A DNA stretch of 64,000 nt. It comes from Vermamoeba vermiformis (Eukaryota; Tubulinea; Echinamoebida). Location of the stretch: the NCBI GenBank assembly GCA_045837725.1, contig JBEWZL010000216.1, positions 310,001 to 374,000 of the forward strand, read 5' to 3'. Under the pieces are notes generated by a model that was not told the origin of the DNA, ran no database searches, and saw nothing but the letters and a program-made list of their open reading frames with translations. Each line of letters opens with the position of its first letter. Position 1 is the stretch's first letter. Below, piece by piece: positions 1 to 11,367 of the stretch. The translations under genes were made by a program, and so were the position numbers.

Positions 1-2377
1 TGCTTGTTGATAATCTCACGCTTGATGAACTACACGGACACGCGTTAATCAATGCTGTCACATTTAGATTCATGAAAAATAAACTTACTTCCATATTTGG
101 CGAATCAAAGTCGATGGTGCTGTTGCGGTGGCTGTTCACGTTCTCTTCACTGAACGGATTGCCGTAGGTCTCGTATTGCACGGCAAAGGCAATCTTGCGT
201 TTCTTGGTCGGATTGTTGTTGTTGGTCTTGTTCTTGGCCGCATTGTACGTGTCTTCAAGGAAGCTCAACACTTCTTTCACGTCTTTGTACGTGAAGTTCG
301 AGGGAAGCTGTGTCTTTTCCCACAATTCGTTCGTGAGGTGCTTGCCGAGCTCTTCCATGTGCTCCTTGTGGAAGGCCATAAAGTACGTCGTGCTTTGTTT
401 CTTGAGCATGGTGCGCAAGCCGTGTGCAGAACTTTGACTGAATTCTTCACCGATCTCAATGAACTGCGTGGTCGCGTCCAAAACTTGCAAGAATCGATCG
501 ATCTAATAGTGTTAACAAGTTATTAATAGCATGATATAAAGATCGATATAAGCTGTAAACTTACGGTGAGCGAATCAATTTTCGTGTTCTCAAACACGAT
601 TTTGATTGTCGTTTGCATTTCTTCCCAGATTGACTTTGTGTTGTTCATCAAACCTTGCTTAATGTCCGTGAAGAATTTGCTCTTTTCTCCTTTACTATAG
701 ACCACAAGGTAAGTACGAAGGCATATTGAAGGGTCGTATTAAACACTTACAGGTCGTATTGTTTGTGCCAAAAGAGCATAGAGTGATGAGTGTACATCAA
801 ATCGCACATATTCTCAAATAACTTATATATACACGGCACGATTTGACTGTCTGTCAACTTTTTGCAAAGCTTCACGAACTTGTCCCTGAGGTTTGGATCT
901 GGTTAGATCTGACACGAGGTGGTGCATCACAAGTGTATATATTACTTTACCTTTTCAAGCCTTCGATTGTCACTTTTGAATCTCGCAGTGATCGATGAGC
1001 AAAAACAGCGACTACATTACGAGAGGTGAGTTCAATGACTGCGGTGAAATTCTTTTGGATCTTCTCGAACACACGAATGTTCTTGCGCAACAAGTTGTAA
1101 CTATTGTGTATACGTTAGTAATACTCTTAAATGTGATAATATGAATGGTACGTACGCTACAAGTACTCGCTCGTATTCTTGCGGTTCGAACTTCTTCATG
1201 CAACAGTCCATTAAGGCGCTATCAATCTTCTGTACTAAATTGTCATATTCGTCCTAAGATATTGTCATTAGTATTAAGGTCCCACCTCGTACAATGATAC
1301 TAGCTTATATTACCTGAATGACTTTTCTCATGCCAGCCACGCACGTGAATTGAGCGTACATGTGCGCGGTACTCTGGGCATCGAGACACATTTGAATAGC
1401 GCGAGGGAAATCTCTGGACTCAATCGTCTTCTTCAATTCGTCCTTCTTTTGCAACAGATTCTTGATTTGTTCGACGTAGTTCAACACGTCCTGACCATTC
1501 AATTAGCACATGCATACAACGACACGACAAACGTTCACAGGACTATTAAACACTATTGCGATGTATACTACTCGGCCGTACTTACATTCACTTCACTTCG
1601 TCGTCGGTGCAAGCCAGAGATGGTCAGGCCACCAATGGCAAGTTCATTGTTTGCATTTTTGAGGTCGTATCTTGTGGACCGACAAGTCATCTTAGTATTA
1701 TTCAAATCCTGTTCTAATTCTTGAATTTTGCGCATAGCCTCCACTAATAATAATGAGATATTAATATAACGGACGAGGTCAATATACTATAATAAAAAAT
1801 ATTCGTGCCAAGTGCGATCCAACACGTAATGAAAACTCGCTAATGAAGCGTGTGTACTTACTGAATGAATCATAACTGTCCAATACTTTTTGTGATAACT
1901 TGTTTGTAAGAGCTTCTAATTGCCGTTCTCGTTCTGAAACAATTTTGGGGACCGCATTCAGATCTTCTCCGACTACTTGCCAAACGTAGCTCATCACGTC
2001 AAAATTCTCCAAAAAGAATCTCTTATCGATAGTATTGATAACATCTTCGTCAGTTTTGGGCTAAGCATAATAAAATTAGCGTTCGGTGCGCGATCTCGAT
2101 AATTTTCAAGCTGAAGATTCCTCTCGTGTAAATATCGCAAAAAATATATTAAAATATTATTTATGTTATATACGGACTAAATAATAAGGTCTGAATGCTG
2201 TTTGATATTTAATAATTATTTTCCGAATTATCCGTTGTATTGAATGATTTATTCAATTCTAACTGACTCCATTATATTTACCCTATCATCCAATACTGGT
2301 GGTGTTTGTTGAGGAGTATTACCACCTGCTTGAGCATTTGGATTTGCTGCAGGATTGGCCTGCACTGGATTGCTCAT
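1..2377 (-). CDS. VPS50: VPS50/syndetin-like EARP complex subunit (3' part outside window)
   Basis: Spliced gene of about ten visible exons, read leftwards and running off the window. The start is the ATG at 2377; the first exon (2282-2377) encodes an Asn/Pro/Gln-rich leader. The next exon (1862-2060) reads FDVMSYVWQVVGEDLN and then ERERQLEALTNKLSQKVL, matching the syndetin N-terminal block in which an 'FDPILYV' segment precedes a helix that binds the other tethering subunits. Later exons give SRDFPRAIQMCLDAQ and FHKEHMEELGKHLTNELWEK, the latter resembling the syndetin 'YHRTRLEELRMFLENE' region. Syndetin replaces VPS54 to form EARP, which tethers endosome-derived vesicles for recycling. The protein is mostly helical, as in the CATCHR family. 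VPS54 was considered, but the N-terminal block fits VPS50 better. The gene is divergent from the FYVE-like gene across about 220 bp. Confidence 0.8.
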
Positions 2378-2595
2378 TCTTCACAATATATTTACAGAGG
2401 AACAAGTAATGAGCTGATATATACACTGCACCAGTGGAATATTCTATGGTGAATCTACAATAATGCACATTCAGCAAAAAAAATCACGTCAGATCAAAAC
2501 GAGCAAAATTTCCGTTAGAAATTATTATTTGAAACCGCGTGATATGAAAACAATGAAAAGGTAACCATAAAAGACTCGTGCAAAATATCAGTAGT
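2378..2595. promoter_or_regulatory. divergent promoter region between VPS50 and FYVE-like gene
   Basis: This 218-bp AT-rich gap separates two start codons pointing away from each other (2377 on minus, 2596 on plus). It must hold both 5' UTRs and both core promoters. I see no clear TATA element or conserved operator; the shared-promoter reading rests on geometry alone. Confidence 0.45.
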
Positions 2596-4492
2596 ATGGA
2601 GAAGAATAAGAAGGCGACAATAAAGGTCTTGCAAGGAAACGGTAAGAACGAGCCCATCTGACGTCAGAGGCCGACATCTCGAACCAAATTCAGTAAATTA
2701 ATCAGATAATGGTATAGGACTACATATGAACCGTACTGAAGAATTTAAAAAATATCGCGAGGATTCTAGCAAGCAGAGAATTCAAGAATTATCGCAAAAA
2801 TTGGATTTGTTAACCAAGCTACAAGTAAGGAATATAAAACTATGCACAATAATATCCAACCATTTTATTAACGTGCATCATTAATTTTAGCCTTCCACAC
2901 CTGCACAGAACGGATTTGTAAAATTTTTGGGAACTATCAGCGGATCCAGTAAGTTGTCTTGATGATTATTACGTGCAATATAATTACAATATTATGAAAT
3001 ACTCCATATTTAATTATTTGAAAAATTACTGATTTTCGAATTTCAGCCGCGTGTGCTAAGTGCGGTAAATCATTTGCCAGATCTCGCTGCGTGGTCTGCG
3101 AGAAGACATTTTGTGCTAGTTGTATTATAGACAAGAGTGAGATTAGAGAGCATATTAATATCAAGCCTGATGAACGTAAGTACCAGACTCAAATCCGGAT
3201 CTTGCTTGATCGGGATCCAAATGCGTTATATACGTGACTAATCGCATTAAAAGCTCATTAGGATAATATAATACCACTATTTTAAATGAAATAATTGATT
3301 TTGCTATTTTGTAACGGATCTAATGCATAATTTTTTAGCATTACAAGCCTGCGAGAAGTGCTCGGAAATATTGAATCACCAACATTCAGTCGAGTACAAG
3401 CGCATGTTGAATGAGAGCAAAGACCAGTCCGTATTAAACCACTTGCACCTCCAGGCTCACACGCAGAAGCACAACATCGACAAGTTGTTGCCGCAGTACG
3501 AGTACCTCGTCAATAGCATTGTGGAGACGAGATTGGGCGTTAAAGAGGAGGAAGAGTCTTTTGGACGAGCTTATGAGGTAAATACAACTCAATTTTTAGA
3601 GGAAATTTTAAACCGGATGTGGCTCGATTTAAATTTGTACTGATACGTTGTTTAATAGGAAGTCAAATTGAAGGAGAGACACCTCATGGAACATTTTAAG
3701 CAAATGCAAGCCGATATTAAAGAATTTTCAACGCTTGAAGTGGAAGAAGGACGAGAAGCGAAGATCTTGAGCAACATTAAAACAGCTTTTGCTGACTACC
3801 TGCACAGTAGCATGGTCACATTTAAACGTATTAAGGCCGTAAGTATTGATATATAATACTCTAAAATCGTTGTTACTGACGCGGATGTGTTTTCAGAAAA
3901 TTAGTCGCTTGGAACTTAAAGTCGTTGAAGAAGTGTTTCTGACCATCGCTAAAGTATATGAAGAGACTAAGACTCGAGAAGAATTCACTGCTGTATTTGG
4001 CAAGCTATTATTAGACTGCGTTCGAATTGTAAGTCTGAAACTTTTTGGATCGGATTTGAAACAATTCAAAAAATGCTAATTAACGTTTGAATATAGATAA
4101 AGAGAGATCTACAAGACACAGTTCTTAATTGCGGCGAAGATTGGACCAAATACGTCGCTTCATTAGGTCAAAATATGAGTGATTTTGAAAAGAACGATGA
4201 CGGCAAAGAAATTGTCTTGGCTGTGAAGCTGTTGGAGTCCTCGGCGACATTATCTGAAGGCACTCTTATAAGAAAAATCACTAAAATGACCAAAGATTTG
4301 TCACAAAAGTTGCGAACAAGGTAAGCAGATCTCGATCGAAAAAAACGAATCCGTTCAATTTCGATTTAAATGACTTTTTATTGATTGCTTTGCTTATATA
4401 GGAACCTCTTATTCCCTCAGACCTTAAAAGCGCTTGATTTCTTGCACAAAGTCATGTCGGACACGTACAGAAAACAGACTGAGTGGAGTTAA
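2596..4492 (+). CDS. FYVE-like zinc-finger coiled-coil protein
   Basis: Multi-exon gene from ATG 2596 (exon 2596-2641, next exon from 2706) to TAA 4490-4492. After a charged N-terminal helix, the exons at about 2890-3180 and 3340-3640 carry the cysteine pairs ACAKCGKSF, RCVVCEKTFCASC and ACEKCSEIL, spaced like a FYVE finger. The basic RHHCR-type phosphoinositide patch is weak (ARSRC), so PI3P binding is uncertain. The remaining ~300 residues are mainly amphipathic helix (for example KERHLMEHFKQMQADIKEF). I infer an endosomal effector, perhaps loosely rabenosyn/Vac1-like, consistent with its divergent partner VPS50. No precise orthologue is recognised. An AATAAA signal lies at 4528-4533. Confidence 0.6.
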
Positions 4493-4723
4493 CACTAGTG
4501 AGCTAGATCTAGCTTGTACTTTATGTAAATAAATGCGCGATGCTTGTAATAAATAATATTGTGCGTTCAGTTCAGAATTCTTATTCACAAAGGACCTGGA
4601 TCTGGGAGATTTTCACGAGATATTTTTAAAATTGAAAATCAAATGACCAAGCAGCATAAATGATCACGGCCTATACCATTAATTTATATGTACAGCTAAG
4701 ATATTTACATCAATTTTAATCGT

Positions 4724-5125
4724 TCAATGAATGCTCCTTAGTCCTTGCCGGCACCAAATACTAAATGTTACGACTGCGCCGATAATCATAATACCTCCCA
4801 CTCCGATTAATACAGCTCCTGCTATTATCATCGCTAAAAAAATAATATGTTGTAGATCGAATTGAATACTAAAGCTAATCAAAGACTTACGTTGTCCGTT
4901 AGCGAGTACGAGAATGGGTACACCAGCAGCGAACAATATGAGCAAGCCTAAGGCTGCTGTGCCGTACACGAGGTACACTTGAGTGGCGTTCTGTGGCTCG
5001 CAACGGCCCATCGTTAATTGGTAATAACTTCGAATCTCATTCGCGCCATTTTTTAGTTCCCGCAAGATCTTGGAACACTTTTTTTTCTCTTTTGTTGGAT
5101 ACCACACGACGGCATTCGCCAACAT
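4724..5125 (-). CDS. small two-helix membrane protein, unknown function
   Basis: ORF from ATG 5125 to a stop at 4724. A soluble N-terminal part (KEKKKCSKILRELKNGANEI) is followed by two hydrophobic segments, around AALGLLILFAAGVPILVLAN and MIIAGAVLIGVGGIMIIGAV, and a short basic tail. Between them lies a good GTAAGT...TTTTTTAG intron of 57 nt (about 4835-4891). It is a multiple of three with no in-frame stop, so retained and spliced forms keep the same frame; the spliced form is about 114 aa. A further intron in the 5' UTR is likely: a GTAAGT donor lies near 5175 and TTACAG precedes the ATG. The family is not recognised. Confidence 0.55.
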   Translation of the reverse strand: MLANAVVWYPTKEKKKCSKILRELKNGANEIRSYYQLTMGRCEPQNATQVYLVYGTAALGLLILFAAGVPILVLANGQRKSLISFSIQFDLQHIIFLAMIIAGAVLIGVGGIMIIGAVVTFSIWCRQGLRSIH

Positions 5126-5369
5126 TCTGTAATTGAGATCGGTTTATAAAGAATGTAAATTCAAACTTTACTTACTGGGTCACGGTTCTCTACACGTGAA
5201 GAAGTATTTCATTAATTTTAATAATAATGAAGAAAAACGCTCGAGGTAATTTTTAACGATAAAATACTTGTCTCAATTAATTAATGTTTCGAAATAATGT
5301 TTATTTTCAATCAAATTAAATTAGCTGCTTACGTTTATTGGTAGATTAATCGCTAAATCTTCAGTCAAA

Positions 5370-7573
5370 TTGATGATAATAATTAACGAATTAATTGATA
5401 TAGATACAAGTTTTACGACCTACTCCAAAAAGTCGGTCCTAGAGTGGACGATTGACGAAGTGGTGAATTACGCGCAAAAAGTCTTGGGCTTTGCAGAAAA
5501 TGACGTTGAAGTTCTGATCGACGAACAGTTCAGCGGTCGTAGGCTCATACGCCTTCTTAGCTTTGATGTACTCAGGTCGTATGGTTTTTCTGGAGGTGCT
5601 GCAGTCGATCTGTGGACTGAGATCGAGTTCGAAAAAAAGAAGTCTCTCCCGGAACCAGGTCTATATACTATGGAAGTCAAACGTTCTCCTAACATATTCG
5701 CCGATCAACGACAATTGACTCCTACCCACCTCCTCAATGAGCAAGGCAACTTTAGATCTAACACTTCTCGCAAGCGAAAACTCAACTTGGAGGGGGAAAG
5801 AGACGAGAATTACTCGGCCAAGAAACCTCGCCTTGAACAGGTCAAAGTAAACAGAAGAACGTCTTCGCTTATTGGGCGCGACAAAGAGATGGCTAGAATC
5901 TACCGCTGCATCGAAGAAAATATAGTAACGTTTTATACTCGCCCAAGTACGATTATCATCAGTGGTCCAAGCGGGATAGGAAAAACCTGTCTGGCACTGC
6001 ACGTTGCTCAATCAGCAATATTTGATTTGTGTTTGACGACAACGATCACGCCAAGTTGCAAATTGTTGGCACACGAGATTTTTAACGATAAGAACGCTAC
6101 AACAGTTGAAACCGCTCTGGAAAATTGGATATTACCGCATATTCCGGCTGGAGAGCACGAAAAGAAAATGAAAGTAGCAATTTATGTCGATGAAATTCAG
6201 AACTTAGCTGTGAAAGAATTGGACTCCCTACGAGCGGGAATAATGCGCTTTATACTCAGACAAAAAGATGAAATTGCCATTCAGCTCATCGTCAGCGGTG
6301 TAGCGGCCGCATTTTTGCCCGTGGATCTAACACCGAATATTAACGGAGCAGACATCGATGTAAGCAGTGGCGGATTTGATGTTTTCAACCTCCAACCTCT
6401 CGATATGGAAGATAGTGCGAAGCTGTTGACAGAATTTCTCAAGTTAGAAGGTCGTTACATCAATTTTTCTGCGATTGTCGGTCAACCTGCTGTGCAACAA
6501 GCCTTGCAATGGGCTGGTATGTATCGTTAGGTGAACCGTTTACCTCGCGTAATGAGTAGTAAAATACTGATATTATTTGCTTGGATTAGGAGGCAACGGA
6601 CGTTTGATAGAATTCGTTGCAGCTAAAGCAACTCGAGAAAATGATTTTCAAACACTGCATGACCAGGTCATCTGGGCATACAAACACGCCTACCCCTCCA
6701 GATTCAAGTTCAATATCAGTACCTATGCATGTCTTATCAATGCCTGCCTTGCTCAGATTCCTGTCGAGTTTGACAGTTCGTTGAAGTCGAAAAAAGTAAC
6801 TATTTGTTCTTCCTCTGAAAAAAATTAGCTGGCGACTAACACCTTTTTAGTACGGCGAATCTGTACTTGTCAGCAAACTGATCAAAAGTGGCATTGTGGG
6901 GTTCAACGCATTGAAGGGCGCAGATGCCAATTACTATCGAGACGATGTTGTCGGCTACTTATCGGTACCGCTCTTCGAGCTGCATTGCTTCAGAAAATTA
7001 TTGAAATTCCCGTTAAATTACCGATTTCTTGAACCAAAATCAAAGTGGACTGGGAGCGATTTTGAGGTTTGTTACAATAACAAATAATACTAATAATCAC
7101 AAATCGCTAATTGATTGCTTTCGTAGTGGTTTGTTGGGGAGTTGATGACATGCAGATTAAACGCTTTACATGATTTACAAAAGGAAAGTATAACGCTCAG
7201 AGAATTCTTTGGAGAATTCCTTAGAATGCCTTCCGAGCTCGAACAAACTCCGATTCAATTATCAACGTTCAAATACATTGAACTGAACGGTCACCACAAG
7301 ACAGCACGAGATATTAATACCGCTCTGCCTGAAGAAAGCTTTGTCGTCGTTAGAAATGGTGACAAGGCCCAGTCTTGGGATGTAGCGGTCTATGTAAAGT
7401 TGGCGGTGCAAATCAAACATACCTGCAAAGATGACGGCGGTACGGCAGTAACCATGGAGGTCATTCGCGAAGAACGGAAAAAAGTACCAAGCGAAATTCC
7501 GCTTTTGTTCATCACCAATCGGCTTACCAAGACCAAGGATCACGAGGAGCTCAAAAACACATCGTGGTGCTGA
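5370..7573 (+). CDS. SAM + P-loop NTPase + PD-(D/E)XK-like protein (Crinkler-type architecture)
   Basis: Four coding exons (5370 to ~6511, ~6590-6795, ~6851-7064, ~7127-7573). Residues ~22-90 resemble a SAM domain (WTIDEVVNYAQ ... RLLSFDVLRSYGF). A bipartite nuclear-localisation-like stretch follows at ~133-154 (SRKRKLN ... AKKPR). Then comes a STAND/AAA-like ATPase with Walker A SGPSGIGKT (~198-206) and Walker B VAIYVDE (~269-275). The C-terminal part has SWDVAV followed by LAVQIKHT, which fits a D...(E/Q)xK nuclease core. Header + NTPase + restriction-like nuclease is the layout described for CR/Crinkler proteins of oomycetes, fungi and some protists. A nuclear DNA-targeting role is inference. 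The extreme C-terminus is uncertain. Confidence 0.6.
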
Positions 7574-7962
7574 AAGACGATTTGCCCCACTTGCTCGGAA
7601 TTTTCAAATCTTATCAATTCACTGAATAAAGAGCTATGAATGATATATTTAGCAGTAAATACAAGCTCGTAATCTCGAGTTCTGGTTCTGGCACTTAAGT
7701 AAAGAACTATCCGACTCGTGCGATATTTCTACTACGTCGTTATTAGGGAGATAGGAGGTTTGCTAACACCCTGGTCTTTACTGAACGAATACATAATTAT
7801 TGACTTGCAGTTATGGTTCTGACGAAAATTGTTGCAAAGTAAATCGCGCAGAGGTTTTCCAGCCCGAAAAATCTGATCGCAGTCAAACATTCGATTGATT
7901 GTGTCATACACAAATACAGTATTTATTTTTATTAATTGTACATATTTTATGACGCGCTAGCA
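7574..7962. other. intergenic region
   Basis: About 390 bp between the SAM-NTPase gene and the DUF389 gene, both on plus. It should hold the 3' UTR of the first and the promoter and 5' UTR of the second. I see no RNA gene, repeat or convincing small ORF. Confidence 0.4.
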
Positions 7963-9763
7963 ATGCCTCGCCAAATTCAAGTGAGTTTATCACGTTTTAC
8001 ATTTATGCAATCCAGATCTGACACCCATTAATTAAATTTTTTTTTCTATTTTAATAAATATTTAATTTAACACTAGTAAGCGTTTTTGGGCTGCAGATCT
8101 ATCGAATTAAAAAATTAATTAATATTTATTATTTTTAGGTATTTCTGCCAACAGATAACGATTTCAAAGAGCAGCGAGAGCGCGTTAGAAATTTTTTGCG
8201 CTATCATCCCAACGTGCATTCATTTTCAGTTTTTACTGGCGAAGATCACGTGTTATTTATCTTCAGAACACCAGATAGTAAAGTCAAATCAGTGATAGGT
8301 TCATTATCGGACCTCGGTGTGGGCAGAGACTATGGCGTGATCGATATTATTCAATTACAAGCCACAAAACCATTACTTACGAAAAAAAGCAAGCATAAAC
8401 GCGAATACAGGTACTTAATTCAATCTATATTTAGTAATAATATTTATATTATTATATTATAATATTATTGGAAAGCTTATTTGCCGTTTAATTTTTCTGT
8501 CAAAAGTAAGAAGTTTCGGATGTCTTTTCGTGCGGTTGAATTTGTGAATTCTTTGAACTTTAAACGCTTGATATTAGCAAATGTTAATATTAACTGAATA
8601 GAAATAACACTATGTAATATTATAGGACGGGCGATCGAATGACAGTCGAAGAAATATACAATATTGTGGATAGTCAGCTACATCTGACGTTCGACTACTT
8701 AGTTTATACAGTTCTCGCGTCTATAATAGCAGCAGTAGGCCTAGCAACTGATAGTGCTGTCACTGTCGTCGCATCGATGATTGTAGATCCGTTCATGGGT
8801 CCTATTTTGGGCATCACTTTTGGAACTTGCATTCATGACAAAACTATGTTCAAAAAGAGCTTGAGAAATGAGGTAAGTAATATATTAATAATATTATATT
8901 ACGAATAAGACTATACGAATGTATTTTAACAAAATTTTTATTTGGTGATCCGGATCTAATTAATTTTTCTAGTTAATTGGTGTATCGTTTGCGTTCCTTA
9001 TTGGCTGCATGATCGGAATAATACCAGCTATTGTTCCGCTGTCCAAAGAAGGCTCATTGGTGGAATGGGGCAATCAAGAAATGATGTCGCGAGGAATATT
9101 ACCGAGTTTGTGGACTGGCATCTTAATCGCCATTCCGTGCGGTATGTAACATTAATATATGTCATATTGATACCTATATTAATCCCTATTTAGGTGCTGG
9201 AGCTGCGTTATCAGTTACTCAAGGCGGATCCCTTACAATTATTGGAATTGCCATTTCAGCTGCATTACTGCCACCTGTAATATTAATCATATATAATATG
9301 TATATACATATTAATGAGCTATTAGGTGGTAAATTCAGGCATGAATGTGACTTATGGACTGTTAGCACTCTTCGTAGAAGGGATCCCAGCTAAAGATGGC
9401 TGGATATGGCTTAGTGTCGCGATGTATAGCTTCTTATTGTTCGTGGTTAACTTGGTGTTTATTTATATAACTGGCATAGTATTCTTCAAGGTACGTAACT
9501 TAAAATCACCTCGTGGTACATCCGATCGAAAACCAATTTTTTTAGAAGTCATTTAAATTAGTTGTACTAACCGTATATTTATATAGATTAAGAAGATAGG
9601 ACCAATGGATACTCAGAAAAAGAAGAAACTTCAAGACTATGACGCTGTAACGTACGGCAAAGTTCGCGCATCCACCGTAAGACCAATCAACGATGAAGCG
9701 GATGACGACGAGACGTTAAATCTAATTGTTAATAACGAGGAGTTAACATCTCCGGTTACGTAG
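7963..9763 (+). CDS. DUF389-family multi-pass membrane protein
   Basis: Spliced gene whose first exon is only six codons (7963-7980, MPRQIQ, then GTGAGT). The N-terminal soluble domain (VFLPTDNDFKEQRERVRNFL and onward) precedes a transmembrane domain with the signature TVVASMIVDPFMGPILGITF. Further helices follow: IGCMIGIIPAIVPL, GIAISAALLPPVVNSGMNVT and FLLFVVNLVFIYITGI. The pattern M(I)xPxMGPI followed by GxxISAALLPPxxNxG is typical of DUF389 (TIGR00341) proteins, found in bacteria, archaea and scattered eukaryotes. Their transport or sensing role is not established. The C-terminal tail is acidic and polar and the gene stops at TAG 9761-9763. Confidence 0.8.
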
Positions 9764-9864
9764 TAAATGCCTTGCGAAACAAAAAGAAATTAATTACTAC
9801 ATCCAAAATTTCCGCGCGAACAAAATTTGTTGCAATACAATTTTTCATTTAAGAATAGTATAAG

Positions 9865-11042
9865 ATGGATAAAAGCAAGCAAGAAGAAAATAATCCATTT
9901 AGTTTCTTTAAATATGACAAGTCATTGGACGAAGAAGACGATCTAGATCTGCACGAAGATGATCAGTCTTCAGTGGTTATTACAAAGCCTAAAGAACCTA
10001 CAAATAATATAACAGATAAAAAGAGTGATGAGAAGAGTAAAGATAATCCATATTCAATATTTGCTTATTTAGAAAATTCACCGGCAAAATCAAATCCAAC
10101 CTCCACGGCACCAAAAAAATATAAAAATACTCTTAGCGATGATGATAATCTTAGTGATGATTTTTCGGATGAAGAAGGAGACTCAGGTAATTATTGAATA
10201 TTTTTTAATTCAATTTTATTTTCGAATTTTCCAACTCGCAAGATTTTACGTAATACTTCACTATAATATTATTAATCATATTTAATAGTGCCTAGTGTCG
10301 CTATTAAACCCAATCCCAGTCCAAAATCAGACAATAAAATTTCAGTGCCAAGTGTCGTCGTCAGGCCAGACGATACAGCGCTAAATAATCACGATATGGA
10401 CGAAGATTTGGACGATGATGACGATGAATTGGATTTAAAAGCAGAAAATACTGCGTTAAAACAACGTATAAATAAGATGAGTGATGTCTATTTTACTGTC
10501 AAAGCTCGTGCTGAAGAAGTTGAAAAGAAAAACAAAGAATACAAACAGAAATTAGATAGTGCTTTGACGCAGTTACAAAAATATCAAGAGAAAGAAAAAA
10601 AAGTAAGCAAAGATCCGTGAAAAAATTGGCACTTGTCAAAGATATTTTTTTTTGAAAGTCTAATTATTATTTCCAGGAAGAAAAAGAGTTAGAAACAGCG
10701 TTGAAATTAATCGAAGCGACATTAGCAACGACAAAAGCGCGTGCAGAACAAGCCGAGGCCGACAAAATTAAATTAATGGCGCAAGTCCAGCAGTTAACGG
10801 AACAACTTAACAACGTTAATATTCAACGGCAACGCATGGCTGAAGAAATGGATTGGAAGACAATTAAAGAAAAATCAAAATTAGCTGCGGATGTCGTTAA
10901 AAAGACTACATCAACGGCACGAGAGAACTTGAAAAATTTGATCCAGGGCTTGAAATCAGTCGAAGAACTCGCGGAGATATTAAATACGATGGACAAAGTG
11001 TCGGAAGTGTACAGTAGTAATCAAATGAATAGGCCCGAGTAA
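9865..11042 (+). CDS. ENTR1: ENTR1 (SDCCAG3)-like endosomal trafficking regulator
   Basis: Three exons: 9865-10186, ~10289-10602 and ~10678-11042. The N-terminus has the short motif NPFSFFKYDKS, comparable to the NPFSF(K/R)EF motif of animal ENTR1, in an acidic low-complexity region with a second copy-like NPYSIFAYL. From about residue 140 a long coiled coil runs (AENTALKQRINKMSDVYFTV ... AQVQQLTEQLNNVNIQRQRM). The C-terminus ARENLKNLIQGLKSVEELAE ILNTMDKVSEVY aligns well with the ENTR1 end, which has the same helix leading to 'AEILKSIDRISEV'. ENTR1 acts at endosomes with retromer and in cytokinesis. Finding it outside animals is notable. The orthology call rests on the two conserved ends. Confidence 0.72.
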
Positions 11043-11367
11043 ATTGACTTAAATCGTTCTCTGTGGCTAAATTCAGACTGCAATCATCTCCTGCGTGCTA
11101 TGAATGCACTACAATTACTCAGTTCTGTACGACCACGAGTAGTAGCGAGATTCAACTGGTTCACGATTAAAGTTACTCTTGATCCAAATTGGATAGGATC
11201 CTAAAAAACGTTGTACGTTCGGAATTCAATTCAACTATTATTAAACGAACAAGGGCAAGCAAATCTCACTTCGAACGCGCCGAGGTAGTGAGATAGTATT
11301 TTTATATAAACAAATAACTCTATTGGCATTAGATACGAGATTACACATACAACAAATCAGCTCTAGT
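11043..11367. other. convergent 3' intergenic region
   Basis: About 325 bp between the stops of the plus-strand ENTR1-like gene and the minus-strand hydrolase gene. It should contain two facing 3' UTRs. No RNA gene or repeat is visible. Confidence 0.4.
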
